A stretch of DNA of 64,000 bases from Poindextera sp041691315. GTDB taxonomy: Bacteria; Pseudomonadota; Alphaproteobacteria; Caulobacterales; Caulobacteraceae. Both the position numbers and the translations under genes were made by a program. The stretch lies in NCBI GenBank assembly GCA_041691315.1, contig JBEPUW010000007.1:46679-110678 (forward strand), read 5' to 3'. Shown here in pieces: positions 32,738-43,187 of this stretch (positions are counted from its first letter, which is position 1; every line of letters begins with the position of its first letter). Under the pieces are notes generated by a model. The model saw nothing but the letters and a program-made list of their open reading frames with translations. It was not told the origin of the DNA and did no database searches.

Positions 32738-32775
32738 AGCCCCGCGCCTCTCCCCATGCGCGGGGCTTTTCTTTG
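32738..32775 (+). terminator. Rho-independent terminator
   Basis: AGCCCCGCGC at 32738-32747 pairs perfectly with GCGCGGGGCT at 32758-32767, with a 10-base loop, followed by TTTTCTTTG. It closes the small exported protein gene and separates it from the toxin-antitoxin operon. Confidence 0.88.
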
Positions 32776-32870
32776 CTTCGCTTCAAATATGTCGAGCGTG
32801 ACGCTCCAGCTTGCGCAGTGCAGGACCACGACCTATCTTACCTTGATCTTACTTCCTGAAGGCGCCCCGA

Positions 32871-33152
32871 ATGGCGGACGATGCGAAGCTTACGACCGTC
32901 CTTTCGACCAAGGGGCAGGTCATCGTGCCCAAGGCGATCCGAAAGCGGCGCGGCTGGGAGGCGGGCGTACGCCTGGAAGTGGAGGAAACGGCGGATGGGG
33001 TCTTGCTGAGATCCGCGCCCGCATTTCCCGCAACCCGGCCGGAGGACGTCTACGGAGTCCTGGCCTATCGCGGGCCGCCGAAGACCATTGAGGAGATGGA
33101 CGCGGGCGTGGCGGAAGAAATCAGGCGCAGACATGCTCGCGGTCGATACTAA
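32871..33152 (+). CDS. AbrB/MazE-type antitoxin (VapB-like)
   Basis: A 93-residue antitoxin. LSTKGQVIVPKAIRKRRGWE (residues 11-30) is the swapped-hairpin AbrB/SpoVT DNA-binding motif, followed by GVRLEVEETADGVLLR. The C-terminal 40 residues (AFPATRPEDVYGVLAYRGPP and on) would wrap around the toxin. Antitoxin and toxin genes overlap by 20 bases (33133-33152), which is typical for coupled type II modules. It would repress its own promoter together with the PIN toxin (family knowledge). Confidence 0.86.
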   Translation: MADDAKLTTVLSTKGQVIVPKAIRKRRGWEAGVRLEVEETADGVLLRSAPAFPATRPEDVYGVLAYRGPPKTIEEMDAGVAEEIRRRHARGRY

Positions 33153-33522
33153 TCTCGTCGTCCGCTACCTCACCCTTGACCACCCCGAGCAGTCGCCGCT
33201 CGCTAAGGCCGTCATCGACGGCAACGAGATTTGGGTCGCCACGACCGTGCTGCTGGAGACCGAGTGGGTGCTCCGCCGCGTGTACGGCTATGCCGCGGCT
33301 CCCGTCTCGGCCGCGTTCCGCGTATTTTCGCAATTGCCGAACGTGACGGTTCAAGATGCGCTATGGCTGCATCAGGCGCTGGACTGGGTGGATCAGGGCA
33401 TGGATTTCGCCGACGCCCTGCACCTCTCCGCCGCCGCCAACTGCGACGCCTTCGTGACGTTCGACCGCGGGCTGATCAAGGCGGCGGCGCGAAACGGCGG
33501 CGTCGAGGTTCGCGCGCCCTGA
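33133..33522 (+). CDS. PIN domain ribonuclease toxin (VapC-like)
   Basis: A 129-residue PIN-domain protein. The four acidic metal ligands are visible: AVDTNLVVRY (Asp5), LLETEWVLRR (Glu), DFADALHL (Asp) and FVTFDRGL (Asp). In family toxins they cut tRNA or rRNA when the antitoxin is lost. The start ATG at 33133 lies inside the end of the antitoxin gene. Three bases separate its stop from the convergent clpB stop. Confidence 0.87.
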   Translation: MLAVDTNLVVRYLTLDHPEQSPLAKAVIDGNEIWVATTVLLETEWVLRRVYGYAAAPVSAAFRVFSQLPNVTVQDALWLHQALDWVDQGMDFADALHLSAAANCDAFVTFDRGLIKAAARNGGVEVRAP

Positions 33523-33525
33523 TCC

Positions 33526-36120
<2,595 letters not shown>

Positions 36121-36185
36121 AGGTCCCCTCGAACGGCGGATGGGTTTGGGCCGCCTTGATCAAGCACAGCCCGGCATCGGCAAGG

Positions 36186-36213
36186 ATTTAGGTGTGGCGC
36201 CGGAGCCACACAA
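36186..36213 (-). promoter_or_regulatory. Candidate clpB promoter with spacer hairpin
   Basis: On the minus strand TTGTGT (36213-36208) and CTAAAT (36191-36186) are 16 bases apart, with CTTG at the -35. Overlapping them is a seven-base perfect inverted repeat, GTGTGGC (36192-36198) and GCCACAC (36205-36211) with six bases between. A heat-shock sigma-32 type CTTG element is possible. Weak evidence by eye. Confidence 0.3.
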
Positions 36214-36372
36214 GGACGCCATGGTCGATCATCGGCTACGGGCTTCCTATCTGACCTCCAGGTGAACAAGCGCCTCAGGCCTTTTTCAAGGATTGCGGCG
36301 CAGACTTCGACCCTGAACCAACAGCCGTGGCCCGCGTTGCAAACCCAGCGGACCGGCTGGGAGGCTGGAGTG

Positions 36373-37320
36373 ATGAAGCGGCAACGTCCAAAGGGGGTAT
36401 TCGGCATCGGCGTGGCCTGTCTCGAGGCCGCCGCCACCGGGCGCACCGAGCACGTGCCGACCTCCACCGACTATCCCGACGACCGCGTCCGGCGCATCCA
36501 TTTCGAGGCCGGCGGCGGCCACGGCTGGCGCATCTCGGCGCTGGAAACCCCGCGCGACAAGCCGGCGCCCTGGAAGATCGTAGTGGTCACCGGCGCGCCG
36601 TCCTGGTCGGAATACTGGGCTCCGGCGCTGGCGGCCCTGCCGCGGAACCGCGAAATGATCGTGGTCGACCGGCCGGGCTTCGCCGGCAGCGAGCCCTCCG
36701 ACTGCGTTCCGGATATCCGCGTCCAGGCCGAGGCGCTGGCGCCGCTGCTCAAGGCCGCGCCGGGCCAACGCATCCTTCTGGTCGGCCAGTCCTATGGCGC
36801 GGCGATCGCCACCCTGATGGCCGCCGCCAATCCGAGACGGGTCGCCGGCGTTGTGCTCCTGTCGAGCTTCCTCGGCGTGACCGGTCCGACCTCCCGCTGG
36901 CTGGTCGACTGGGGCTCGCACGTGCTGGGCTTGATCCCGCGCGACCTGCGCAACGCGGTCCTGGAGGTCAGCCACCAGGCCGAACAGCTGAGCTATATGC
37001 GCGCGGCGCTGGAGCAGCTCTCGGTGCCGGTGCACGTGCTGCACGGCGACACCGACGACTTCGCGCCGATCGAGATCGCCGAACAGCTGGTCGCCGAGAC
37101 CCACACCCGCCGCCCGATGCATTTCGAGCGCATCGCCGGGGTGAACCACTTCCTCAATGACGGCCCGGCCGAGATGGTCATCGACTGCCTGGAAGCCTGT
37201 ATTCCGAAGTCTGAACCGTTCCGCCTGCGCCTGCCGCGCATGCCGCGCATGCCGCGTCTCGACTGGTCGTGGCTGCAGCAGGCTCAGTCGAAGCTGATGA
37301 CCAGCAGCGCCTCGTCGTAG
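36373..37320 (+). CDS. Alpha/beta hydrolase
   Basis: A 315-residue alpha/beta hydrolase. VVVTGAPSWSEYWAPALAAL is the oxyanion-side region, MIVVDRPGFAGSE the second strand, and LLVGQSYGAAIATLMA holds the nucleophile elbow GQSYG with Ser140. HVLHGDTDDFAPIEIAEQL provides the Asp and GVNHFLNDGP the His. The substrate is unknown. ATG at 36373 is preceded by GGCTGGAG; a longer frame is open upstream. Its 3' end overlaps the convergent GNAT gene by 37 bases. Confidence 0.85.
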   Translation: MKRQRPKGVFGIGVACLEAAATGRTEHVPTSTDYPDDRVRRIHFEAGGGHGWRISALETPRDKPAPWKIVVVTGAPSWSEYWAPALAALPRNREMIVVDRPGFAGSEPSDCVPDIRVQAEALAPLLKAAPGQRILLVGQSYGAAIATLMAAANPRRVAGVVLLSSFLGVTGPTSRWLVDWGSHVLGLIPRDLRNAVLEVSHQAEQLSYMRAALEQLSVPVHVLHGDTDDFAPIEIAEQLVAETHTRRPMHFERIAGVNHFLNDGPAEMVIDCLEACIPKSEPFRLRLPRMPRMPRLDWSWLQQAQSKLMTSSASS

Positions 37321-37805
37321 TCGACGCCTTCGTAGCGCAGCGAGCGCGGCTCGATCCCGTATTCGATGAAGCCCATCCGGCGGTAGAGGTCGCGGGCTGC
37401 GGTGTTCCGCGTGGTCACCGAGCAGCGCAGCAACGCAACCTGGCCGCGGGCGTGGTCGAGCAACCGTCCGACCAGCGCCTCGCCGACGCCGCGTCCGCGC
37501 AGCTCCGGGCGCAGATAGACGCCCCACATGAAGCCCTTGTGCCTTTCCTTCGCGCCCGGCTCGCGCCCAAAGCCGGCGCAGCCGCGGAGTTCGTCGGCCA
37601 CATAGACCCCGAACAGCACGTCGGCGCCGGCGGGCTCCGGAATCCGCTCGGCGAAAAAGGCCAGATCGCGTTTGACCGCCTCCTCGTAGCTCGACATGAA
37701 GGCCAGCGGGTGGTTCTTGAGCGCCTCGAGGCGAAGCGCCCGCCACGCGGTCGCCTCGCGGCGGGTCACGGGGCGAATGTCGAAATCGGAGCCGGATTCA
37801 GCCAT
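37284..37805 (-). CDS. GNAT family N-acetyltransferase
   Basis: A 173-residue acetyltransferase. IRPVTRREATAWRALRLEAL is the N-terminal helix-strand, MWGVYLRPELRGRGVGEALV contains the R-x-x-G-x-G/A acetyl-CoA loop, and NTAARDLYRRMGFIEYGIEP is motif B. The substrate is not evident. The ATG at 37805 lies 21 bases from the divergent glycosyltransferase start, so both promoters must lie within or across that short gap. The 3' end overlaps the convergent hydrolase by 37 bases. Confidence 0.85.
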   Translation of the reverse strand: MAESGSDFDIRPVTRREATAWRALRLEALKNHPLAFMSSYEEAVKRDLAFFAERIPEPAGADVLFGVYVADELRGCAGFGREPGAKERHKGFMWGVYLRPELRGRGVGEALVGRLLDHARGQVALLRCSVTTRNTAARDLYRRMGFIEYGIEPRSLRYEGVDYDEALLVISFD

Positions 37806-37826
37806 GGCCGCATCCCTTAGCCGCTG

Positions 37827-38705
37827 ATGGCCGCGATCACCATCGGGGTCCCGGTCTACAACGAGGCCACCCGCATGGTCGGCTGCCTTGAGGGTCTGCG
37901 CGCCCAGACCTTCACCGACTACGAGGTGCTGATCTTCGACAACGCGTCCACCGACGCGACCGGCGATATCGCCCAGGCCTTCTGCGCCCGCGACTCCCGG
38001 TTCCGCTATTTTCGGCAGGCGACCAACAGGGGCCAGGCCGCCAACCATCATGATGTCATGCTGGCGGCGACCAGCCCTTACTTCCACTGGCGTGCGGCCG
38101 ACGACAGCGCCGACCTCAACTATCTGGAAGTGCTGTACGGCCTGCTCGAGGAAAACCCGTCCAAGGCGCTGGCGGTCGGCTTGGACCACGGGATGTTTCG
38201 CGACGAGATCATCCGCGTGACGCCTCCGCCCGTACTGGCCAACGACGGGGGCCTCGGCGACGTCCTGAAGCTGATGTTTCGCAGCCCGCCCAGCTGGATC
38301 TACGGCCTTTACCGCCGGGACGCCCTTGCCGCCGCCGCTGGTCGGATCGGACCCGACTACAGCTCGAACGGCTGGGCCCACGACTTCCTGATCATGTTGC
38401 CCTTCTTCATGGACGCGGCGGTCGTCGGGACCGAGGCGACGACCTTCGAAGTGTCGCTTCGGCCGCGGCGCGCCGCGCCCGGCCTGCCGCGGCCGCCAAG
38501 GACCCAGCCCGACCTGGCCGGAATGCTGGCCATTCGCCGTCAGTTCCTCGCCATCGCGCAGACCTTCATCGACGATCGGGTCCCGCCGGGACCCGGCCGC
38601 GCGCTATGGGCGGCGCTGCTTTGGCTCTACGCCGACAGGCGCGTCTACAAGACCAGGCACATCGTGCGGCGCAGCGCTCGCCGCCTGATCGGGCTCAAAC
38701 CGTAG
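37827..38705 (+). CDS. Glycosyltransferase family 2
   Basis: A 292-residue GT-A fold enzyme. ITIGVPVYNEATRMVGCLEG starts the nucleotide-binding domain, VLIFDNASTDATGDIAQAF is the DNxSxD donor site, and YFHWRAADDSADLNYLEVLY holds the metal-binding Asp pair of the DXD type. The C-terminal half (from about 150) is a variable acceptor domain without membrane spans, unlike processive synthases. Acceptor and donor sugar are unknown. No other polysaccharide gene is adjacent. Confidence 0.85.
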   Translation: MAAITIGVPVYNEATRMVGCLEGLRAQTFTDYEVLIFDNASTDATGDIAQAFCARDSRFRYFRQATNRGQAANHHDVMLAATSPYFHWRAADDSADLNYLEVLYGLLEENPSKALAVGLDHGMFRDEIIRVTPPPVLANDGGLGDVLKLMFRSPPSWIYGLYRRDALAAAAGRIGPDYSSNGWAHDFLIMLPFFMDAAVVGTEATTFEVSLRPRRAAPGLPRPPRTQPDLAGMLAIRRQFLAIAQTFIDDRVPPGPGRALWAALLWLYADRRVYKTRHIVRRSARRLIGLKP

Positions 38706-38903
38706 CCGCCGCCGCAAGTTCGGCGGACGCGCCTTCGACCCACTCCATATGGTGGCGAATTTTTTTCGATCAAGAATTGCAAGCTGTGCTGTCGAGCCTC
38801 TAGGTTCCGCCCACCCAATCGCCGTTCCAGTCCGAACAACCGGCTCCCGCCTGGAAGCCGGAGCAAATGCTTTGCGCCCCCTTCACCAAGACAAGGAAAC
38901 GCA

Positions 38904-39785
38904 GTGAGCAACACCTCCAACACGCAGTTCGATTTCGAAAAGCTTGGGCCCGCCGCCCTTAGTCGCAGTCAAAGCTATGCGCTGAAATCGAAGCGCATCG
39001 ATCAGACCTTCATCATCGATGTGGCGCTGCCCGCTGCGCCGGTGGCGCCTGGCCAGGCCCTGCCGGTGGTCTACGTGCTGGATGGCAACGGCATGTTCGC
39101 CATGGCGGCCCAGGTCGCGCGATTGATGCAATCGGGCGTCAACCCGCTCCCACCCTTGCTGATCGTCGGCGTCGGCTATCGGTACACGGGGGGCAAAGGA
39201 AATAACTGGGAGTACTTTGGGTTTCGCCACCGGGACTATTCGCCCAGCGCCGATCCCAGGGTTATGGCGCTGTTTAGGGCATCGCCATCGCCTTACGACT
39301 TTCCGGAAGACTATAAGCTCGGCGGCGCCGCGGCGTTCCTGGAATTCCTCGCAGATGAACTGATGCCGTTTGTCGCCGCCAACTATGCGGTCGACGCGCA
39401 AGACCAAACCTTGCTGGGGTTCTCGCTTGGCGGCCTGTTCGTGCTCAACACGCTGTTCACGGCGCCAACGGCGTTCAAACGATACATCGCCGGAAGCCCA
39501 GGCCTCTCATGGCATGATCGGGTTGTTTTCGACCGCGAGGCCGCGCTCGCCGCGATCAGCAATGATCTTGCCGCCGATGTCTTTCTTTCGGTCGGGTCCC
39601 TTGAGGAGGGCGAAGACGACGGCGTCGCCTCAGCCCGCGTCTCGACCCTCGCCGCCATGGAAGCCGTCCTGCGCAATCGGCGGTATCCGAGCCTCCGGAT
39701 GGTGCATCACGTGTTTCCAAACGAGACGCACATGTCGGTTATCCCAGCCACGTTCAGCCGCGGTCTGAGATCAGTATTCGCCTGA
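38904..39785 (+). CDS. Esterase family alpha/beta hydrolase (IroE/Fes-like), copy 1
   Basis: A 293-residue alpha/beta hydrolase of the putative-esterase family (siderophore esterase and esterase D-like). It has ALPVVYVLDGNGMFAMAAQ, the nucleophile elbow LLGFSLGGLFVLN, and ETHMSVIPA with the catalytic His. There is no signal peptide. It starts with GTG after AAGGAAACGCA. The next gene is a clear paralog with the same layout. The coding sequence is noticeably more A/T-rich than its neighbours, and the two copies may have different histories. Confidence 0.82.
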   Translation: MSNTSNTQFDFEKLGPAALSRSQSYALKSKRIDQTFIIDVALPAAPVAPGQALPVVYVLDGNGMFAMAAQVARLMQSGVNPLPPLLIVGVGYRYTGGKGNNWEYFGFRHRDYSPSADPRVMALFRASPSPYDFPEDYKLGGAAAFLEFLADELMPFVAANYAVDAQDQTLLGFSLGGLFVLNTLFTAPTAFKRYIAGSPGLSWHDRVVFDREAALAAISNDLAADVFLSVGSLEEGEDDGVASARVSTLAAMEAVLRNRRYPSLRMVHHVFPNETHMSVIPATFSRGLRSVFA

Positions 39786-39879
39786 TGCCCGTGGGAACGG
39801 TGTGGCGGCCATCGCCCGTCACCCGCGCGGGCCCCCTAACAGCGCCTTCACAGCCCAGAATTCAACCCAAGGAAACGCC

Positions 39880-40776
39880 ATGACCGGGCACACCGCCGCA
39901 AAGCCGTCCGATGTCGAAGATCTCGGCCCGGCCACCGTTCCGTGGACCAGCAGCTATCACCTCAAGTCCAGGTCGATCGATCAGGGCTTCCTCATTCAGG
40001 TGGCCTGGCCGCCGGCGCCGATCACGCCCGGCCAGACGTTCGCGGTCGTTTATGTACTCGATGGCAACCACGCCTTTGCGATCGCCGCCCAGGTGGCGCG
40101 CGCGCTGCAGTCGGGGCCATTTCCCCTGCCGCCGACCCTGGTCGTCGGCATCGGCTATCACTTCGAGACGCTCGAAGAGCGCGCTCGCTGGGGCACTCTG
40201 CGTGTGCGCGATTTCACGCCCTGCCCGGACGCGCTGTTCGAGGCCCAGTATGCCGGCGGACCCGGCGCTTGCGGCGGCGCGGCGGCCTTTCTGGAGTTCA
40301 TCGAGACCGAGGTGAAGCCGTTCGTGGCGTCGCGCTTCCCCGTCGATCCTTCGGACCAGACCCTGACCGGCGCCTCGCTGGGCGGGCTCTTTGCGCTCTA
40401 TGCCCGGTTCACCGCGCCGCGGGCGTTCCAGCGCTACGTCGCCATCAGTCCGGCCCTCTATTGGGGCGAGCGCAAGCTGTTCCAGTTGGAGGCCGACCTG
40501 GCCGAGAAGGCTAAGGACCTTCCCGTCCATCTCTACCTGGCGGCCGGCGGCCTGGAAGAGGCTCACGACGCCAAGCAGAAGTTCGTGTCCAACCTCTACG
40601 AGCTGGAAGCGAGGCTGCGCGCCCGCGCCTATCCCGGACTCGACATGAGCCTGCGCATCTTCGAAGGCGAAACCCACATGTCGGTCTATTTCGGCGTCCT
40701 GGCCCGCGGCCTGGGCGCCGTGTTCGGCGGCTATCGCGACATGCACGACTGGTCGCGGTGGCTAGAGAGAGCCTGA
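39880..40776 (+). CDS. Esterase family alpha/beta hydrolase (IroE/Fes-like), copy 2
   Basis: A 298-residue paralog of the previous gene. Aligned segments include YHLKSRSIDQGFLIQVA, FAVVYVLDGNHAFAIAAQVA, LVVGIGYHFET, the nucleophile elbow LTGASLGGLFALY and GETHMSVYFGVLARGLGAVF with the catalytic His. The ATG at 39880 follows AAGGAAACGCC, nearly identical to the leader of copy 1, which points to a tandem duplication including the ribosome site. A 12-base stem element follows at 40783. Substrate unknown; ester hydrolysis of siderophore or aryl esters is possible. Confidence 0.83.
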   Translation: MTGHTAAKPSDVEDLGPATVPWTSSYHLKSRSIDQGFLIQVAWPPAPITPGQTFAVVYVLDGNHAFAIAAQVARALQSGPFPLPPTLVVGIGYHFETLEERARWGTLRVRDFTPCPDALFEAQYAGGPGACGGAAAFLEFIETEVKPFVASRFPVDPSDQTLTGASLGGLFALYARFTAPRAFQRYVAISPALYWGERKLFQLEADLAEKAKDLPVHLYLAAGGLEEAHDAKQKFVSNLYELEARLRARAYPGLDMSLRIFEGETHMSVYFGVLARGLGAVFGGYRDMHDWSRWLERA

Positions 40777-40782
40777 CCACGC

Positions 40783-40812
40783 GGTCATGGCCGGGCGAAG
40801 CCGGCCATGACC
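40783..40812. repeat. Perfect 12-base-stem palindrome between convergent genes
   Basis: GGTCATGGCCGG (40783-40794) pairs perfectly with CCGGCCATGACC (40801-40812) around a six-base loop. It lies between the stops of the second esterase and the DUF4167 gene, so it may end transcription from both sides. It shares GTCATGGCC with the element at 19447-19574, which suggests one repeat family. Confidence 0.78.
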
Positions 40813-40821
40813 GATCATATA

Positions 40822-41877
40822 TTACGCGTCTTCGGTGACGTCGGCCGCCGGGGTCGGGCTGTCGCCATCGGTCGCGCGTGGCGCGCGTTTGCGGCGCGGT
40901 TTGGGGCGCGCCTCGCCGTCATTGTCGGCTTCGGGTGCGGGCGTGGCGCTGCGCGCCTGCAGGAAGGCCGGCGCGTGGCTGATGCCGCCGTCCTGCGAGC
41001 GCAGGATCGGCGAGCCGGGCTGATCGACTTCGCTGACCAGCGGCGTCGCCTGGGGTTCGACCACCGGCAGCGGATCGTTGTTGCGCTCGTTGGTCCGCTC
41101 AGGGCGGCGGTCGTCGCGGTAACGATCGTTGCGGTCGTTGTTGCGCTGGCGATCGTCCCTGGGACGATCTTCGCGGGCTCGGTTCTCCTGCGGACGGTCA
41201 TCCCGGGGCCGATCGTCGCGATAGCGGTCTTCGCGCGGCCGGTCGTCCCGGGCGCGGTTCTCCTGGGGACGGTCCTGCCGGTCGCCGTTGCGATCGTCGC
41301 GATAGCCGTTGTTGCGGTCGCCGTTATTATTGTTGTTGCTGCGATCACCGCCGCCGCCGTTGTTACGATCGCGGGGCCGGTCGTCCCGGGGGCGCTGGTC
41401 GTCTCTCGGCCGCTCGTAACGGTTTTCCTGTTGGCGGTTTTCCTGCTGGCGGTTCTCCTGGCGCCACTCGCCGCGATCGGCCGGGCGTTCGGCCTCGGCT
41501 TCGACGGTCTCGGCCTGAGCCTCTTCCTGGCCGCCGCTCTCATCCTCGAAATCGATGTCGTAGCCGGACGCAAAGGCGTCGCGGTTCATGATCTCGCCGA
41601 CCAGCCGCTGCGGCTGCACCGCGCGCAAGACTCGGAAATAGTGCTCGGCGTGCTGCTGGTAGCTCTCGGCCAGCACCCGGTCGCCGGCGGTCAACGCGTC
41701 ACGGGCTAGCTGTTGATACTTTTCGAAGACGTGCTGGGCGGCGCCTCTGATCTTGACGCCGTCGGGCCCGTTGGATTCGAATGCGCGATTGGCGTTGTGC
41801 TGCGGCTTGCCGTTGTTGCCGCCACCGCCGCCCCGATTGCGGCTGCGCTGCCGCTTCATACCTTTGAAATCTCTCAT
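40822..41877 (-). CDS. DUF4167 domain protein with long disordered tail
   Basis: A 351-residue protein typical of alphaproteobacteria, usually located just after prmC as here. Residues 1-95 are DUF4167: MKRQRSRNRGGGG, a low-complexity RNA-binding-like start, then GVKIRGAAQHVFEKYQQLAR and AGDRVLAESYQQHAEHYFRV. The rest is disordered, with Arg/Asp/Asn-rich repeats (RDDRPRDDR-like, NNNNNGDRNN) around 160-270 and a basic end. This suggests RNA or ribosome association, but no function is established. The opposite strand of the repeat looks like a long hydrophobic ORF and is a shadow. Confidence 0.85.
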   Translation of the reverse strand: MRDFKGMKRQRSRNRGGGGGNNGKPQHNANRAFESNGPDGVKIRGAAQHVFEKYQQLARDALTAGDRVLAESYQQHAEHYFRVLRAVQPQRLVGEIMNRDAFASGYDIDFEDESGGQEEAQAETVEAEAERPADRGEWRQENRQQENRQQENRYERPRDDQRPRDDRPRDRNNGGGGDRSNNNNNGDRNNGYRDDRNGDRQDRPQENRARDDRPREDRYRDDRPRDDRPQENRAREDRPRDDRQRNNDRNDRYRDDRRPERTNERNNDPLPVVEPQATPLVSEVDQPGSPILRSQDGGISHAPAFLQARSATPAPEADNDGEARPKPRRKRAPRATDGDSPTPAADVTEDA

Positions 41878-42151
41878 GTTTTCCAGTAGTTTTGGCTGGC
41901 GCTCAAGGATTGTCCTTGGAGGCGCCGAGGGCCATGGCCTTTGTCGGATCGGGGTCGTTTCCCCGGAATGATCCTGTTCGAAAGCGCTAGAGTCGTTCGT
42001 CCCCGCCCTGGCGCATCCGCGCCGGCGACCTACACCTCGCCCGTCGATAAGAGCCGCGTCCGCTTCCGAACGCTCAACCCCCGAAGCCCGACGATTTGGG
42101 TGGAGACGAAATCTGATTTAGCGACTCACGCCCGGACTTCCAAGGGTTTTC

Positions 42152-43006
42152 TCAAAAGGATTTCTTGCCGGCGACCACGCGATCGCGGTTGGCGAGGTCT
42201 TTGTGGGTCGCTACACCCTTCGCGCCCGCCGCCCTGAACAGCGCCTCGACCTCGGCCGACTGGTCGAATCCGATCTCGACCGCGAACGGGCAGCCGGGCT
42301 TCAAAACGCGAAGGATTTCAGGCGCAAGCTCGCGATAGGCGTCCAGCCCGTCCGCTCCGCCGTCGAGGGCGAGCCTGGGCTCGTGGTCGCGCACCTCGGG
42401 CGCCAGGGCGGCGATCTCGGCGCTGCGCACATAGGGCGGGTTGGCCACCACCAGGTCGAAGCTGGCGTCGCCCAGCCCGCGCGTCCAATCGCCGCGCAGC
42501 AACGCGACGCGGCCGGCCAGGCCGAGATTGGCGGCGTTCTCCCGCGCCACCGCCAGCGCCTCGTCGGAGACGTCGACGCCGAGCCCCTTGCCCGCCGGAC
42601 GCTCGGCCAGGATGGCCAGGATGATGGCGCCGGAGCCGACGCCCAGATCGAGCATGCTGAACGCCTTGCCCTCCGGCAGATCGCGCAGCACCAGCTCGAC
42701 CAGGGTCTCGGTGTCCGGTCGGGGCGTCAGCACATCGGCCGTCACCTGCAGCATGATCTTCCAGAAGCCTTTGCGGCCCAGGATATGGCTCACCGGCTCG
42801 CGCCGCTCGCGCCGGGCGATGAAGTTTTCCAGTATCGCGGCCTGTTCCTCGGTGAGCACGCGCCGCGGATCGGCGATGATGTCGGTCCGGCTGGCCCCCG
42901 CCGCCGCCTCGACCAGCAGTCGCGCATCGATCACCGGCCCATCCACCCCGGCCGCCTGCAACCGCGCCTTGGCCGAGTTCCAAGCCTGGACCAGGGTCTG
43001 GGTCAT
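42152..43006 (-). CDS. prmC: Peptide chain release factor N5-glutamine methyltransferase
   Basis: A 284-residue methyltransferase that modifies the Gln of the GGQ motif in release factors RF1 and RF2. The N-terminal RF-binding helices are followed by TPRPDTETLVELVL, SMLDLGVGSGAIILAILAE (SAM motif I), and the signature VVANPPYVRSAEI with NPPY at 189-192. It lies directly downstream of its substrate gene prfA, separated by a palindromic repeat. The ATG at 43006 (MTQTLVQAWNSAK) fits the family; a longer frame reads into the repeat. Confidence 0.93.
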   Translation of the reverse strand: MTQTLVQAWNSAKARLQAAGVDGPVIDARLLVEAAAGASRTDIIADPRRVLTEEQAAILENFIARRERREPVSHILGRKGFWKIMLQVTADVLTPRPDTETLVELVLRDLPEGKAFSMLDLGVGSGAIILAILAERPAGKGLGVDVSDEALAVARENAANLGLAGRVALLRGDWTRGLGDASFDLVVANPPYVRSAEIAALAPEVRDHEPRLALDGGADGLDAYRELAPEILRVLKPGCPFAVEIGFDQSAEVEALFRAAGAKGVATHKDLANRDRVVAGKKSF

Positions 43007-43053
43007 GATGAACAGCCAACGATCGAACGTCGGGGTGCAGGGGCTCCCCACCC

Positions 43054-43152
43054 CCGCTCATCCCCGCGAAAGCGGGGACCCAGGTTTTTTATCCTGGAGC
43101 GCTGCGTTCCCGACAAAAACGCCTGGATCCCCGCTTTCGCGGGGACGAGCGG
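43054..43152. repeat. REP-like paired palindromes between prfA and prmC
   Basis: Arms at 43054-43084 and 43122-43152 are nearly perfect reverse complements of 31 bases. Each contains its own hairpin: CCCCGCGAAAGCGGGG and CCCCGCTTTCGCGGGG. This CCGCGAAAGCGG-type element is very widespread in proteobacterial intergenic regions. It sits inside the prfA-prmC operon. Confidence 0.85.
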
Positions 43153-43187
43153 GTTAGAGAGTGGCCGCGGCGTTACCTCCACGAAAC

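Noticed and set aside
36121..36372. CIRCE operator for clpB
   Set aside because: The TTAGCACTC-N9-GAGTGCTAA pattern is absent; only a weaker promoter-like sequence and hairpin are seen.
40807..41709. A 300-residue, very hydrophobic Val/Ala/Ile-rich ORF on the plus strand
   Set aside because: It is the antisense of the Arg/Asp-rich repeats of the DUF4167 gene; RDDR-type codons read in reverse give hydrophobic residues. No ribosome site and no family match.
43054..43152. CRISPR-like repeats
   Set aside because: Only two inverted copies, not direct repeats with spacers; this is a REP-like palindrome pair.
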